Positions 52,486 through 60,133 of a stretch of 64,000 bases of DNA are shown in pieces. The translations under genes and the position numbers were made by a program. The notes beneath the pieces are model-generated. The model saw nothing but the letters and a program-made list of their open reading frames with translations, ran no database searches and had not been told where the DNA came from. This stretch comes from Oleispira sp963851095 (GTDB lineage: Bacteria; Pseudomonadota; Gammaproteobacteria; Pseudomonadales; Oceanobacteraceae): positions 186,001 through 250,000 of the forward strand of contig CAWKOX010000007.1 of assembly GCA_963851095.1 (NCBI GenBank), given 5' to 3'. The first letter of the stretch is position 1. The number at the start of each line of letters is the position of its first letter.

Positions 52486-52724
52486 TATAGAAGTTTTATC
52501 GTGTTTATATTTGTTTTTTTAATCAACTAAATAAGAATGTTAAATTACGGTGCAGAAATAATATAAAACTATCTATATTGAAAACTATTGGTGCGATTTT
52601 TTTAGATGAATAGTCTATTGATAAATTTTCTATGAATTTTATATATGATTTTGTAGTGCTTAACATAGATATTTGGGGGCGTAGAGTGAGAAAATTTTAC
52701 TTTTTTAGGGCGAAATATAAAAAA

Positions 52725-52742
52725 GTGCACAGGTTTGTGCAC
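52725..52742. promoter_or_regulatory. Palindrome resembling an NtrC enhancer
   Basis: GTGCAC-AGGTTT-GTGCAC lies about 270 bp upstream of the sigma-54 start, in the 330-nt AT-rich region between nasS and the promoter. NtrC sites are TGCAC-N7-GTGCA; here the spacing is N6. Isolated GGTGC half-sites also occur at 52549 and 52590. Confidence 0.45.
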
Positions 52743-52792
52743 GAGTTTAGTAGCTTAAACATTGAAAGGCATGAATGGTTGCTATCGCTAGT

Positions 52793-53902
52793 TCAAAGAA
52801 TTGCTAAGTGTGTACTGTGGAAATTATCGTTTGGCATTTCTAAGTGAGTTAATGCCTGGCGATAAATATCTGGACGATAACAACTTGCCACCAATTGTTC
52901 ATTATCGACATCATCTGGTAGCCAATGCCAGCGTTTCATTTGTGCACAGATGAGTTGACCATGGGATAACCAAGGAAAGTTGGCCATAGAGTGATTGAAA
53001 ACTAATAGACTTGGTGCTTTGCTTTGTTTGGATTGCTGAGTGAAAATATTTTTCCCTGTGATAGCAGGAATTAAGCAGTTTCGGTTGATTAGTGGTGAGT
53101 TAAGGGATAAATGTTGCTCTAATAATGGCAGCGCTTCTTCTGCATGCAACTCAAGCCATTGACAAGCCTCATGCAAGGCGCGAATTACAGCACTATGAGT
53201 ATTAGGATTTTTTTCCGCCCACTCTAGGGTTACACCAAGTACTTTTTCAGGGGCATTCTCCCAGATGTCCATGCCAGTTAATAAGCAATGGCCATGGCCT
53301 TGCAAAATTGCGACTGAATTCCACGGAGCACCAGCAAAAAAACCATCAATATGCGCTAGCTTTAGATGATCTACCATTTGAGAAGGCGGCAGAATGACAA
53401 GATCAATATCTTTATCGGGATCAATGTGAGCACTAGCAAGCCAGTATCTTAGTTGCAAATTATGGCAGGAATAGGGATAAACCGTGGCAAAAACTAAACG
53501 TGGTAAACCTGCCATTTTTCGCTGTTCGATTAGCAGCTTCATGGTATTGGCATGATCAAACTGGTTTGAGTCAACGTCAGCCAGTGCGGACTGAAGCTGG
53601 TTAGATATTGTAAAGGCATTGCCATTCAAACCGAGTGAAAAGGCTGTAATGAGCGGTTTCTTTATACCGCCTAAACCCAAACTGGTGGCAAATAACATAG
53701 GTGCGAGCATATGAGCCCCGTCAAGGTGACCGACAATGACTTTGTCGCGAATATTCGACCAGGATACTTCTTGCTGCAGTTCAACAGTTAAGCCTTCTTG
53801 TGAGAAAAACCCTTTTTCTTGCGCGATTAACAGCGGCAAGCAATCACTGAGCGGCATATAGCCCAGCTTTAGTGCCGGCTTCTCAATATCTGCACTATTC
53901 AT
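52793..53902 (-). CDS. nasS: Nitrate sensor NasS
   Basis: Cytoplasmic protein of the NrtA/CmpA binding fold without a signal peptide (369 aa from ATG 53902). It begins LKLGYMPLSDCLPLLIAQEKGFFSQEG-like and keeps DGAHMLAP and GFFAGAPWNSVAI at the nitrate site. In known systems NasS holds NasT inactive and frees it when nitrate binds. It is encoded 28 nt after nasT. TTGGAG precedes the ATG; the in-frame TTG at 53914 is unlikely. Confidence 0.92.
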   Translation of the reverse strand: MNSADIEKPALKLGYMPLSDCLPLLIAQEKGFFSQEGLTVELQQEVSWSNIRDKVIVGHLDGAHMLAPMLFATSLGLGGIKKPLITAFSLGLNGNAFTISNQLQSALADVDSNQFDHANTMKLLIEQRKMAGLPRLVFATVYPYSCHNLQLRYWLASAHIDPDKDIDLVILPPSQMVDHLKLAHIDGFFAGAPWNSVAILQGHGHCLLTGMDIWENAPEKVLGVTLEWAEKNPNTHSAVIRALHEACQWLELHAEEALPLLEQHLSLNSPLINRNCLIPAITGKNIFTQQSKQSKAPSLLVFNHSMANFPWLSHGQLICAQMKRWHWLPDDVDNEQLVASCYRPDIYRQALTHLEMPNDNFHSTHLAIL

Positions 53903-53930
53903 GCGCGTCTCCAAATAGGTTTTAAATTAA

Positions 53931-54524
53931 TCACGGAGTTAATAATTCCAATACCGATAGTATATTGTGTGCAATTTCAACTAGGGGTTTGCTTTGATCC
54001 ATCGCCATTTTGCGCATCGCGTGGTAAGCCTGCTCTTCATCTAGATCTTTTGCTTTCATTAATAAACCTTTGGCTTTATCAATCACCTTTCGGTCGGCTA
54101 GCTGATCTCGTGTGTTTTTTAATTCTTTACGCAGTGCTTGGTATTCTCGAAAGCGTGCAATCGCTACATCTAAGATTGCTTTCACTCGGTTAGGGTTTAA
54201 CCCATCAACCACATAGGCGCTAACACCCGCTTGTACCGCTTGGGATATGATTGCGCTATCACCTTCACCAGAAAACATGATCACTGGTTTTGGGTTATGT
54301 TGATTTAATATCGTCATATTCTCGAGGGTATCTCGATCTGGAGATTCTAAGTCCATAATGATGATATCAGGCTGGTGAATCTCAACATTTTTAATTAATC
54401 CTTGGGCGCTCTCTAGGCGGCATACCACCATATATCCTTGATCAAGCAAAGCTTGTTCTAATAATGCGGATCGTGTTGGGGTATCATCTACCAACATTAC
54501 TCTAGCGGGTTTCATTTGTGTCAT
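53931..54524 (-). CDS. nasT: ANTAR antitermination regulator NasT
   Basis: A 197-residue protein with a receiver-like N-terminus (RVMLVDDTPTRSALLEQALL, acceptor-position Asp in IIIMDLESPDRDT) and a C-terminal ANTAR RNA-binding domain (about 135-195: RKVIDKAKGLLMKAKDLDEEQAYHAM split, KMAMDQSKPLVEIA). Released from NasS by nitrate, it binds the two-hairpin leader of the nrt operon and prevents termination. It is the first gene of the nasT-nasS transcript, behind its own sigma-54 promoter. Confidence 0.95.
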   Translation of the reverse strand: MTQMKPARVMLVDDTPTRSALLEQALLDQGYMVVCRLESAQGLIKNVEIHQPDIIIMDLESPDRDTLENMTILNQHNPKPVIMFSGEGDSAIISQAVQAGVSAYVVDGLNPNRVKAILDVAIARFREYQALRKELKNTRDQLADRKVIDKAKGLLMKAKDLDEEQAYHAMRKMAMDQSKPLVEIAHNILSVLELLTP

Positions 54525-54551
54525 AGGCTCTATTGAACGTTAGCTAGGCTG

Positions 54552-54567
54552 AGCAATTATTAGGCCA
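54552..54567 (-). promoter_or_regulatory. Sigma-54 promoter of nasT-nasS
   Basis: The minus strand reads TGGCCTAATAATTGCT, with GG and GC ten bases apart and a perfect TTGC -12 element. The start is predicted near 54541, leaving a 17-nt leader before the nasT ATG. Confidence 0.65.
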
Positions 54568-54656
54568 GCAATCATTAAAACGAGACTGTTCAATGATGAA
54601 AAATAATTATTTTATATGAGTATTTAAATTATATTCATAAATTCATGGAAGGCATT

Positions 54657-55836
54657 ATGGCTGAGCTATTCAAAGATAAGTTGTCAGTAAAAGAAATAAT
54701 ACAGTTAGGACTCTCTATTGCTGAACAAAGTGCGCAATTCAATATTCACTTTGACAATACAATTTTTCATAAAAAATTATTGTTGAGTTGCAGTGATAGG
54801 GTTGGAGAAAAAGATGTTGTTGATGAGAATCAATGGCAATCACTTTCTTTAATGCAAAGATTGAGAGCCGCTGCGCAAGCCTTGAACGGCGCAATGCCAC
54901 AAGCGGAAGGTGCTGAGGTTGTATTATCTGCGTTACAAAAAAATGATCAGCTATCGGGTTGGTTGTCTTTAATTTGTTGTGAATACATTGCGACTCATGA
55001 ACAGTTAACCCTAGAGCAGGGCTTGCAGTCACTGCAAAAAATGACGGAGTATTTCAGCGCAGAATTTGCCATTAGGCACTTTCTTGTTAAGCAGCCCGAG
55101 GCAACCTTGGCTGTCTTAACACGCTGGCTAACCCATGAGAATCATCATGTACGTCGCTTAATTTCAGAAGGTACTCGCCCACGTTTACCTTGGGGTGTTC
55201 GTTTGCCGATGCTTATTGAGCAGCCAGAGTTGGTCATGCCTTTGCTCTTTGCGCTAAGAGATGATGAAGAGGAGTATGTGCGCCGTTCGGTGGCTAATCA
55301 TTTAAATGATATTGCTAAAGATCATCCACAACTTGTTATTACGACGGCTCAGCAATGGATGTCAGCAGAAGCACTTGAATCCTTGAAGTTCAACTCAGCG
55401 TAAACAGCGTATAAAGCTTATTCGACATGCTTGTCGGACGTTGTTTAAAAAAGGTCAGCCAGAGGTAATGATATTGTTTGGTTATCATCCAGCGACAGAT
55501 GTTTCTTGCCAATTAACCAGTAAACAGTTGCAAGTGCCTTTTTATGGTAGCTTTGAATTTGAGATGACACTAGAAAAAGAAACGGATAGCGATAATCTAC
55601 TGATGGTGGATTACGTGGTGTACTTTCAGAAAGCTAACGGTAAGCAAGCGCCGAAAGTTTTTAAGTGGCTTGATAGAAGCTTTACTCATGAAGACCAACA
55701 AATCATTTCACGCATGCATTCTTTTAAGAAAATAAGTACTCGGAAGTATTATCCTGGCACTCATCGTTTAGAGGTGATGGTGAATGGTATAAAAAAAGCC
55801 CAAATAGAATTTGAGCTTTTAGCGGAGGTACTTTAA
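54657..55836 (+). pseudogene. DNA alkylation repair (AlkD-like HEAT-repeat) protein, interrupted by a frameshift
   Basis: Predicted alkylated-base DNA glycosylase made of HEAT-like repeats (AlkD/AlkC superfamily). The first part (54657-55403) has family segments EFAIRHFLV, VRRLISEGTRPRLPWG and EEEYVRRSVANHLNDIAKDH and ends early with NSA-stop. The rest lies in the next frame: IKLIRHACRTLFKKGQPEV from about 55413, then MVDYVVYFQKANGKQAPKVF and TRKYYPGTHRLEVMVNG to 55836, the normal C-terminal beta domain. One extra base near 55375-55400 explains the break. GGAAGGC precedes ATG 54657; ATG 54645 is in frame. It is divergent from nasT. Confidence 0.85.
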
Positions 55837-55901
55837 AAGTGCCAGTCTTGCAGGGGATAACTTAATAAAAGCTAGCGTTGCAAGAGCTAACTTAGCAAGC
55901 G

Positions 55902-56732
55902 TTAGTCATCTAGAAGAGCGTCTAGCCCAGTTTCTAAATCTGAGGTTGATGCAACATCTTGATAGGCCTTGTCTGCATCCATACCGATGCTCTTGGCAAC
56001 CGCGGTTGGGAACTCAGTAATAATTCGTTCTTCATCCCAATCTTCTTTATGAGCATTATGTAGGTATCTTGCGATATAGATGATACCTGCGTAAGTACCA
56101 TATTCCTGATCAAAATCAGCATTGTTTTGATCATTAATGGCTTCTACCATTTCTTCTGGAAATTTCCAGCGCTTGGCTAATTCAGAACCAACCTTTGCAC
56201 CATCAAACCCCAGCTCGGCACGTTCTAAACTATGTCGCTTGCCTCCTAGATCTTCCGACGCGTCAATTCTGGAGACCTCTTCAGGTAATACAACACGGAT
56301 TAATAAGCTGCCAATTGAATTTAACATACCACAGGTGAACGCCGTTTCTGCTTCAGCGCTTGGGACATATTTAGCGATCCATTTAGAGAGCGCTCCAATA
56401 GCAAATGATTGTTTCCAGAAGCTGTTCATATCAAAGCCTTCAGGGGCTTTAAATGAACTGGTTACGCCACTGGCTAATACGAGGGTGCGAAGGGTATTAA
56501 ATCCCAATAGAACAATCGCGTCGCTGGTATTTGAAACACTGCGAGCTGCACCGTAATGGGCAGAGTTGGCAAGGCGCAATACTTTAGCGGTTAGCGCTTG
56601 GTCCATGGCTACTTTTTCACTGATTTTATCCACATCAATATCTTCGTCTTGAAAGCTTTGCATCAGCTCTTGTACGACTTGTGGAATGTGCGGTAGTTGT
56701 TGCGTTTGTTCAAAAATTATCGAAATGTTCAT
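55902..56732 (-). CDS. HDOD-domain signalling protein
   Basis: An HDOD (HD-related output domain) protein of 276 aa from ATG 56732, preceded by AAGGAAG. The domain fills about residues 10-210 (LPHIPQVVQELMQSF, DQALTAKVLRLANSAHYG, AIVLLGFNTLRTLVLASG). The catalytic HD metal pair of true HD-GYP enzymes is absent, as usual. Such proteins regulate motility, chemotaxis or stress responses. The partner is unknown. TTG 56765 would extend the N-terminus by 11 residues without a ribosome binding site. Confidence 0.9.
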   Translation of the reverse strand: MNISIIFEQTQQLPHIPQVVQELMQSFQDEDIDVDKISEKVAMDQALTAKVLRLANSAHYGAARSVSNTSDAIVLLGFNTLRTLVLASGVTSSFKAPEGFDMNSFWKQSFAIGALSKWIAKYVPSAEAETAFTCGMLNSIGSLLIRVVLPEEVSRIDASEDLGGKRHSLERAELGFDGAKVGSELAKRWKFPEEMVEAINDQNNADFDQEYGTYAGIIYIARYLHNAHKEDWDEERIITEFPTAVAKSIGMDADKAYQDVASTSDLETGLDALLDD

Positions 56733-56905
56733 TCTTGGTACTTCCTTTGTCGTCCCATACAACAAGCATAGGAAAGGATTTATAAAAACGCGTAACTTTT
56801 TGTAGTAAAACGTAGCCTTTTATTGAGCTAAGTCTTATGTAAGCCGTACTAATAACTCAGCTTTTGGTATTATTATCGAAAATTATGATGAGTTAGGAGG
56901 TTCAG

Positions 56906-57799
56906 GTGGTCGCAGCAAATATTGGTTTTATTGGTATGGGGTTAATGGGAACTCCTATGTCATGCCGTTTATTGGCTGCGGGTTTTAGTGTAACGGTTTG
57001 GAATCGGAATGCTGATAAGACCCATATATCTGAAAAACACGGTGCTCAAGTTGCCCAGAGCATTCAAGAGCTGTGCCTTAACTGCGATATCATCATGCTG
57101 TGTGTCAGTGATACTGCGGCGGTCGACGCTGTTATTACCGGCAGTGGTGGGGTGTTAGAAAACCTAACCGTAGGACAAATTGTTATCGACTTCTCTAGTA
57201 TTGACCCTGAAGCGACCCGCCAGTTAGCGAAAGCCGTTAATGAAAAGCAGGCTCATTGGCTCGACACACCTGTTTCTGGTGGTGTTGCGGGGGCAGAGCA
57301 GGGTACTCTGGCTATTATGGCGGGAGGAGAAAGCGCTGTTCTTGACTCTGTGCGTCCTTATCTCGAACCACTCAGTCAGCGTATTACCCGGATGGGTGAT
57401 GTGGGAGCCGGACAAGTCACGAAAATTTGTAATCAAATGATCGTTAGTTGTAATGTATTGGTTATGTCTGAAGTGATGGCTCTGGCTGAGAAGTCGGGTG
57501 TTGATAGCCGACAGTTACCGCAAGCGTTAAAAGGCGGCTTTGCAGATTCAATACCTTTGCAGCTGACAGGCCCAAGAATGGCCGAACGCGATTATGAACC
57601 GGTAAAATGGCACGTTAAAACCTTATTAAAAGATCTCGATATGGCCAATACTTTGGCTAAGAATAATCGTTCTTCAATTCCTATTGCAGGTTTGGGGACA
57701 GAACTCATGCGTTTGCACGCCAGCAAAGGATTTAACGATAGCGATCCTGCTACGTTTATAGAGATGTACTTGGCGAGTCCTCAAGGAAGTAAGGAATAA
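56906..57799 (+). CDS. glxR: 2-hydroxy-3-oxopropionate (tartronate semialdehyde) reductase
   Basis: NAD(P)H-dependent beta-hydroxyacid dehydrogenase reducing tartronate semialdehyde to glycerate. The N-terminal dinucleotide motif is NIGFIGMGLMGTPM. Other marks are the substrate loop DTPVSGGVAGAEQGTLAIM, the catalytic Lys in GAGQVTKICNQMIV and the C-terminal KDLDMANTLAK. Translation starts at GTG 56906 with TAGGAGG 6 nt upstream. It is followed after 5 nt by a hydroxypyruvate-isomerase-like gene, a pairing known from glyoxylate metabolism. Other beta-hydroxyacid substrates are possible. Confidence 0.88.
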   Translation: MVAANIGFIGMGLMGTPMSCRLLAAGFSVTVWNRNADKTHISEKHGAQVAQSIQELCLNCDIIMLCVSDTAAVDAVITGSGGVLENLTVGQIVIDFSSIDPEATRQLAKAVNEKQAHWLDTPVSGGVAGAEQGTLAIMAGGESAVLDSVRPYLEPLSQRITRMGDVGAGQVTKICNQMIVSCNVLVMSEVMALAEKSGVDSRQLPQALKGGFADSIPLQLTGPRMAERDYEPVKWHVKTLLKDLDMANTLAKNNRSSIPIAGLGTELMRLHASKGFNDSDPATFIEMYLASPQGSKE

Positions 57800-57804
57800 T
57801 AATA

Positions 57805-58602
57805 ATGAAATTGGCCGCAAATATATCAATGTTGTTCACCGAACAATCTTTGCTAGAACGGTTTTCAGCCGCAAAAGCCGCTGGGTTTAATGCTGTTGAG
57901 ATACAGTTCCCTTACGTTGAAAAAGTCGCAGATCTTAAAGCACGATTGAAAGAACACGATTTGGAATGCATCCTTATTAATGTGCCGGCGGGTGATTTAA
58001 TGGAGGGTGGAGAAGGGCTTGCTTCCGTTCCGGGGAAGGAAGCCGAGTTTGCAGCGGCCTTGGTTGAGTGTTTAAGCTACGTCACGTCTTTAGGGGTTAA
58101 ATGCGTTAATGTTTTACCGGGGCGATGCTTGGATGAAAGCAAGCGTGAGCAATATCTCAGCACGTTTAAGCGTAATTTAAATACCGCAGCGCAGATGTTT
58201 AAGCCTTTGGGTATTACGGTGATGTTTGAGGCCATTAATACGTTTGATATGCCTGGTTTTGTTATTCATAACGTCGATCAGATGCTTGAAGTTGTTGAAG
58301 ACTGTGAGCATGAAAATATCAAAATGCAGTTTGATATTTATCATATGGCGCGCATGGAAGAAGGTGATATCAGCACTATTATTAGTCGATTAGGCGATAA
58401 AATTGGGCATATTCAATTTGCTGATGCACCGGGTCGTGGTGAGCCGGGAACTGGGGACTTAGATTTTAAATCGATTTTTTATGCGATTGAATATTCAACC
58501 TATGAAGGTTGGGTAAGTGCTGAGTACAAACCAACAAAATATACCGAAGAGACACTACGCTGGAAGCAGTTTATTACGTCTAGCCTTGCGATGTGTAGCT
58601 GA
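57805..58602 (+). CDS. hyi: Hydroxypyruvate isomerase-like TIM-barrel protein
   Basis: A 265-residue xylose-isomerase-like TIM-barrel enzyme converting hydroxypyruvate and tartronate semialdehyde. It starts MKLAANISMLFTEQSLLERF and has GFNAVEIQFPY, NVLPGRC, VMFEAINTFDMPGF (catalytic Glu), QFDIYHMARMEG-like QFDIYHMARMEEGD and IGHIQFADAPGRGEPGTG. With glxR it forms a two-gene unit for glyoxylate to glycerate conversion. Glyoxylate carboligase (gcl) is not in the window, so the route is incomplete here. Confidence 0.88.
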   Translation: MKLAANISMLFTEQSLLERFSAAKAAGFNAVEIQFPYVEKVADLKARLKEHDLECILINVPAGDLMEGGEGLASVPGKEAEFAAALVECLSYVTSLGVKCVNVLPGRCLDESKREQYLSTFKRNLNTAAQMFKPLGITVMFEAINTFDMPGFVIHNVDQMLEVVEDCEHENIKMQFDIYHMARMEEGDISTIISRLGDKIGHIQFADAPGRGEPGTGDLDFKSIFYAIEYSTYEGWVSAEYKPTKYTEETLRWKQFITSSLAMCS

Positions 58603-58638
58603 TTTTTAAACCGTTTGGGTACTGAGAAAAGATAAAAA

Positions 58639-58974
58639 TTAAAATAAGTCTATTTGTGGACTTATTTCAACCGGCTCTGTCTCTGAGCCGGATTCTTCAT
58701 AGATAACCGCTTCCGAAAATAAATCAAACTGAGCTTTTTGCTGAGCTTCGGCTTGCGCTGCTTGTAATAACTTCTTGCGTCTTGCTGCTTCGATGCGTTT
58801 TTCGCGCACGTAACATATTTGCACTACGAGGTGTTTTTGGTATTCGGTAAATTCATTCCAATGAAAACGTTCTTCACGACTGCGAAAGCAGCCTTTGCAG
58901 AAGCCTTTATTATTCACCGTGCAAATACTTTTGCACGGGTTGGGAGTTTGAAAGAATTCGCCTTGATCAAACAT
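58639..58974 (-). CDS. DUF1289-domain protein
   Basis: A small protein (111 aa) with the DUF1289 cysteine pattern PCKSICTVNNKGFCKGCFRS, followed by the W-N-x-F/Y and E-x-R segments, suggesting a structural metal site. The C-terminal 40 residues are a charged Ala/Gln/Glu tail. The function is unknown. It is the downstream neighbour of gloA on the same strand, separated from it by 41 nt. Confidence 0.88.
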   Translation of the reverse strand: MFDQGEFFQTPNPCKSICTVNNKGFCKGCFRSREERFHWNEFTEYQKHLVVQICYVREKRIEAARRKKLLQAAQAEAQQKAQFDLFSEAVIYEESGSETEPVEISPQIDLF

Positions 58975-59015
58975 TATTTTATCAGCCGCAACATGGTATT
59001 AATCCTTTAATATTT

Positions 59016-59420
59016 TTATAAATCGTCGTTTGAACCGGCTTTCTTTTCGATTAGCTCAATTTTATAGCCATCAGGATCTTCGACAAATGCGATTACTGTT
59101 TTACCGCCTTTTACTGGCCCAGGCGCGCGAGTGATTTTTCCTTTCTGGTTTTCAATAATAAGACAGGTTGCATAAATGTCGTTTACTTCTAATGCGATGT
59201 GTCCATAGCCCGTGCCAAGTTCATATTCGTTAACATCCCAGTTGTGGGTTAATTCGAGTACCGCGCCTTCATTTTCTTCTTGGTAACCGACAAACGCTAA
59301 CGTATAGCGATATTCTTCATTATCTCTACGGCGTAATAATTTCATGCCCATGACATCGGTATAAAACTCAATCGACTTTTCTAAGTCACTCACCCGCAGC
59401 ATGGTATGCAAAATTCTCAT
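59016..59420 (-). CDS. gloA: Lactoylglutathione lyase (glyoxalase I)
   Basis: Metal-dependent enzyme detoxifying methylglyoxal with glutathione. At 134 aa it is a single vicinal-oxygen-chelate module pair. The metal ligands are His5 (RILHTMLRV), the Glu in GAVLELTHNW, the His in GYGHIALEVND and the Glu near the end in YKIELIEKK. DLEKSIEFYTDVMGMKLLRR is the family signature. It follows nth by 8 nt in one transcript. Confidence 0.96.
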   Translation of the reverse strand: MRILHTMLRVSDLEKSIEFYTDVMGMKLLRRRDNEEYRYTLAFVGYQEENEGAVLELTHNWDVNEYELGTGYGHIALEVNDIYATCLIIENQKGKITRAPGPVKGGKTVIAFVEDPDGYKIELIEKKAGSNDDL

Positions 59421-59428
59421 AATCTTTC

Positions 59429-60067
59429 CTAATCAATTTCTACTTTATCTTTATATTCGCACAAATCTTCAATAATGCACGATCCACACTTGGGTTTTCT
59501 TGCAACACAGGTATAGCGACCATGCAAAATAAGCCAGTGGTGGGCATCGAGTAAGAATTCTTTGGGAATAAGTCGAACGAGTCTTTGCTCGACTTCATCG
59601 ACAGTTTTACCGGGGGCAATTTTAGTGCGGTTCGAAACGCGAAAAATATGGGTATCGACGGCCATTACCGGGTGGCCAAACGCTGTATTCAGTACAACGT
59701 TGGCGGTTTTTCGCCCAACGCCGGCGAGTGCTTCTAATGCTTTACGATCATCGGGAACTTCACTGCCATGAAGGTCAATCAACGACTTGCAGAGTTTTAT
59801 AACGTTCTTGGCTTTTGTATTAAATAAACCAATGGTTTTTATGTATTCTTTTAAGCCTTCTTCACCCAATGCATAGATGGCCTCGGGGGTGTTGGCAATT
59901 GGAAATAGTTTGCGCATGGCTTTATTCACGCTAACGTCAGTTGCTTGTGCGGATAATACAACAGCAACTAACAGCTCAAAGGGGCTGCTGTATTCTAATT
60001 CAGTTTCTGGATTTGGGTTTTCGTTACGTAAGCGGGTAAAAATTTCGGTACGTTTAAGCTTGTTCAT
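59429..60067 (-). CDS. nth: Endonuclease III
   Basis: Bifunctional DNA glycosylase/AP lyase of base-excision repair for oxidised pyrimidines (212 aa). The helix-hairpin-helix and catalytic Lys lie in ALAGVGRKTANVVLN, the catalytic Asp is in VDTHIFRVSNR, and the [4Fe-4S] cysteines follow C-x6-C-x2-C-x5-C (CVARKPKCGSCIIEDLC). It is the first gene of nth-gloA and may continue into the DUF1289 gene. The upstream neighbour ends in a terminator. Confidence 0.97.
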   Translation of the reverse strand: MNKLKRTEIFTRLRNENPNPETELEYSSPFELLVAVVLSAQATDVSVNKAMRKLFPIANTPEAIYALGEEGLKEYIKTIGLFNTKAKNVIKLCKSLIDLHGSEVPDDRKALEALAGVGRKTANVVLNTAFGHPVMAVDTHIFRVSNRTKIAPGKTVDEVEQRLVRLIPKEFLLDAHHWLILHGRYTCVARKPKCGSCIIEDLCEYKDKVEID

Positions 60068-60081
60068 GGTGACGCTTTTTT

Positions 60082-60118
60082 AAAAAGTATGCCGTAGAGA
60101 ATAAACCCCGTACGGCAT
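60082..60118 (-). terminator. Terminator after the second MMPL/RND gene
   Basis: Arms ATGCCGTA (60089-60096) and TACGGCAT (60111-60118). On the minus strand the stem is followed by ACTTTTT. Confidence 0.75.
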
Positions 60119-60133
60119 AAATGAAAGTGAGTA

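Noticed and set aside
52632..52847. 71-codon plus-strand ORF between nasS and the nrt promoter
   Set aside because: It overlaps the nasS 3' end, is rich in Phe, Lys and Arg, lacks a good ribosome binding site, and the region better explains itself as regulatory DNA.
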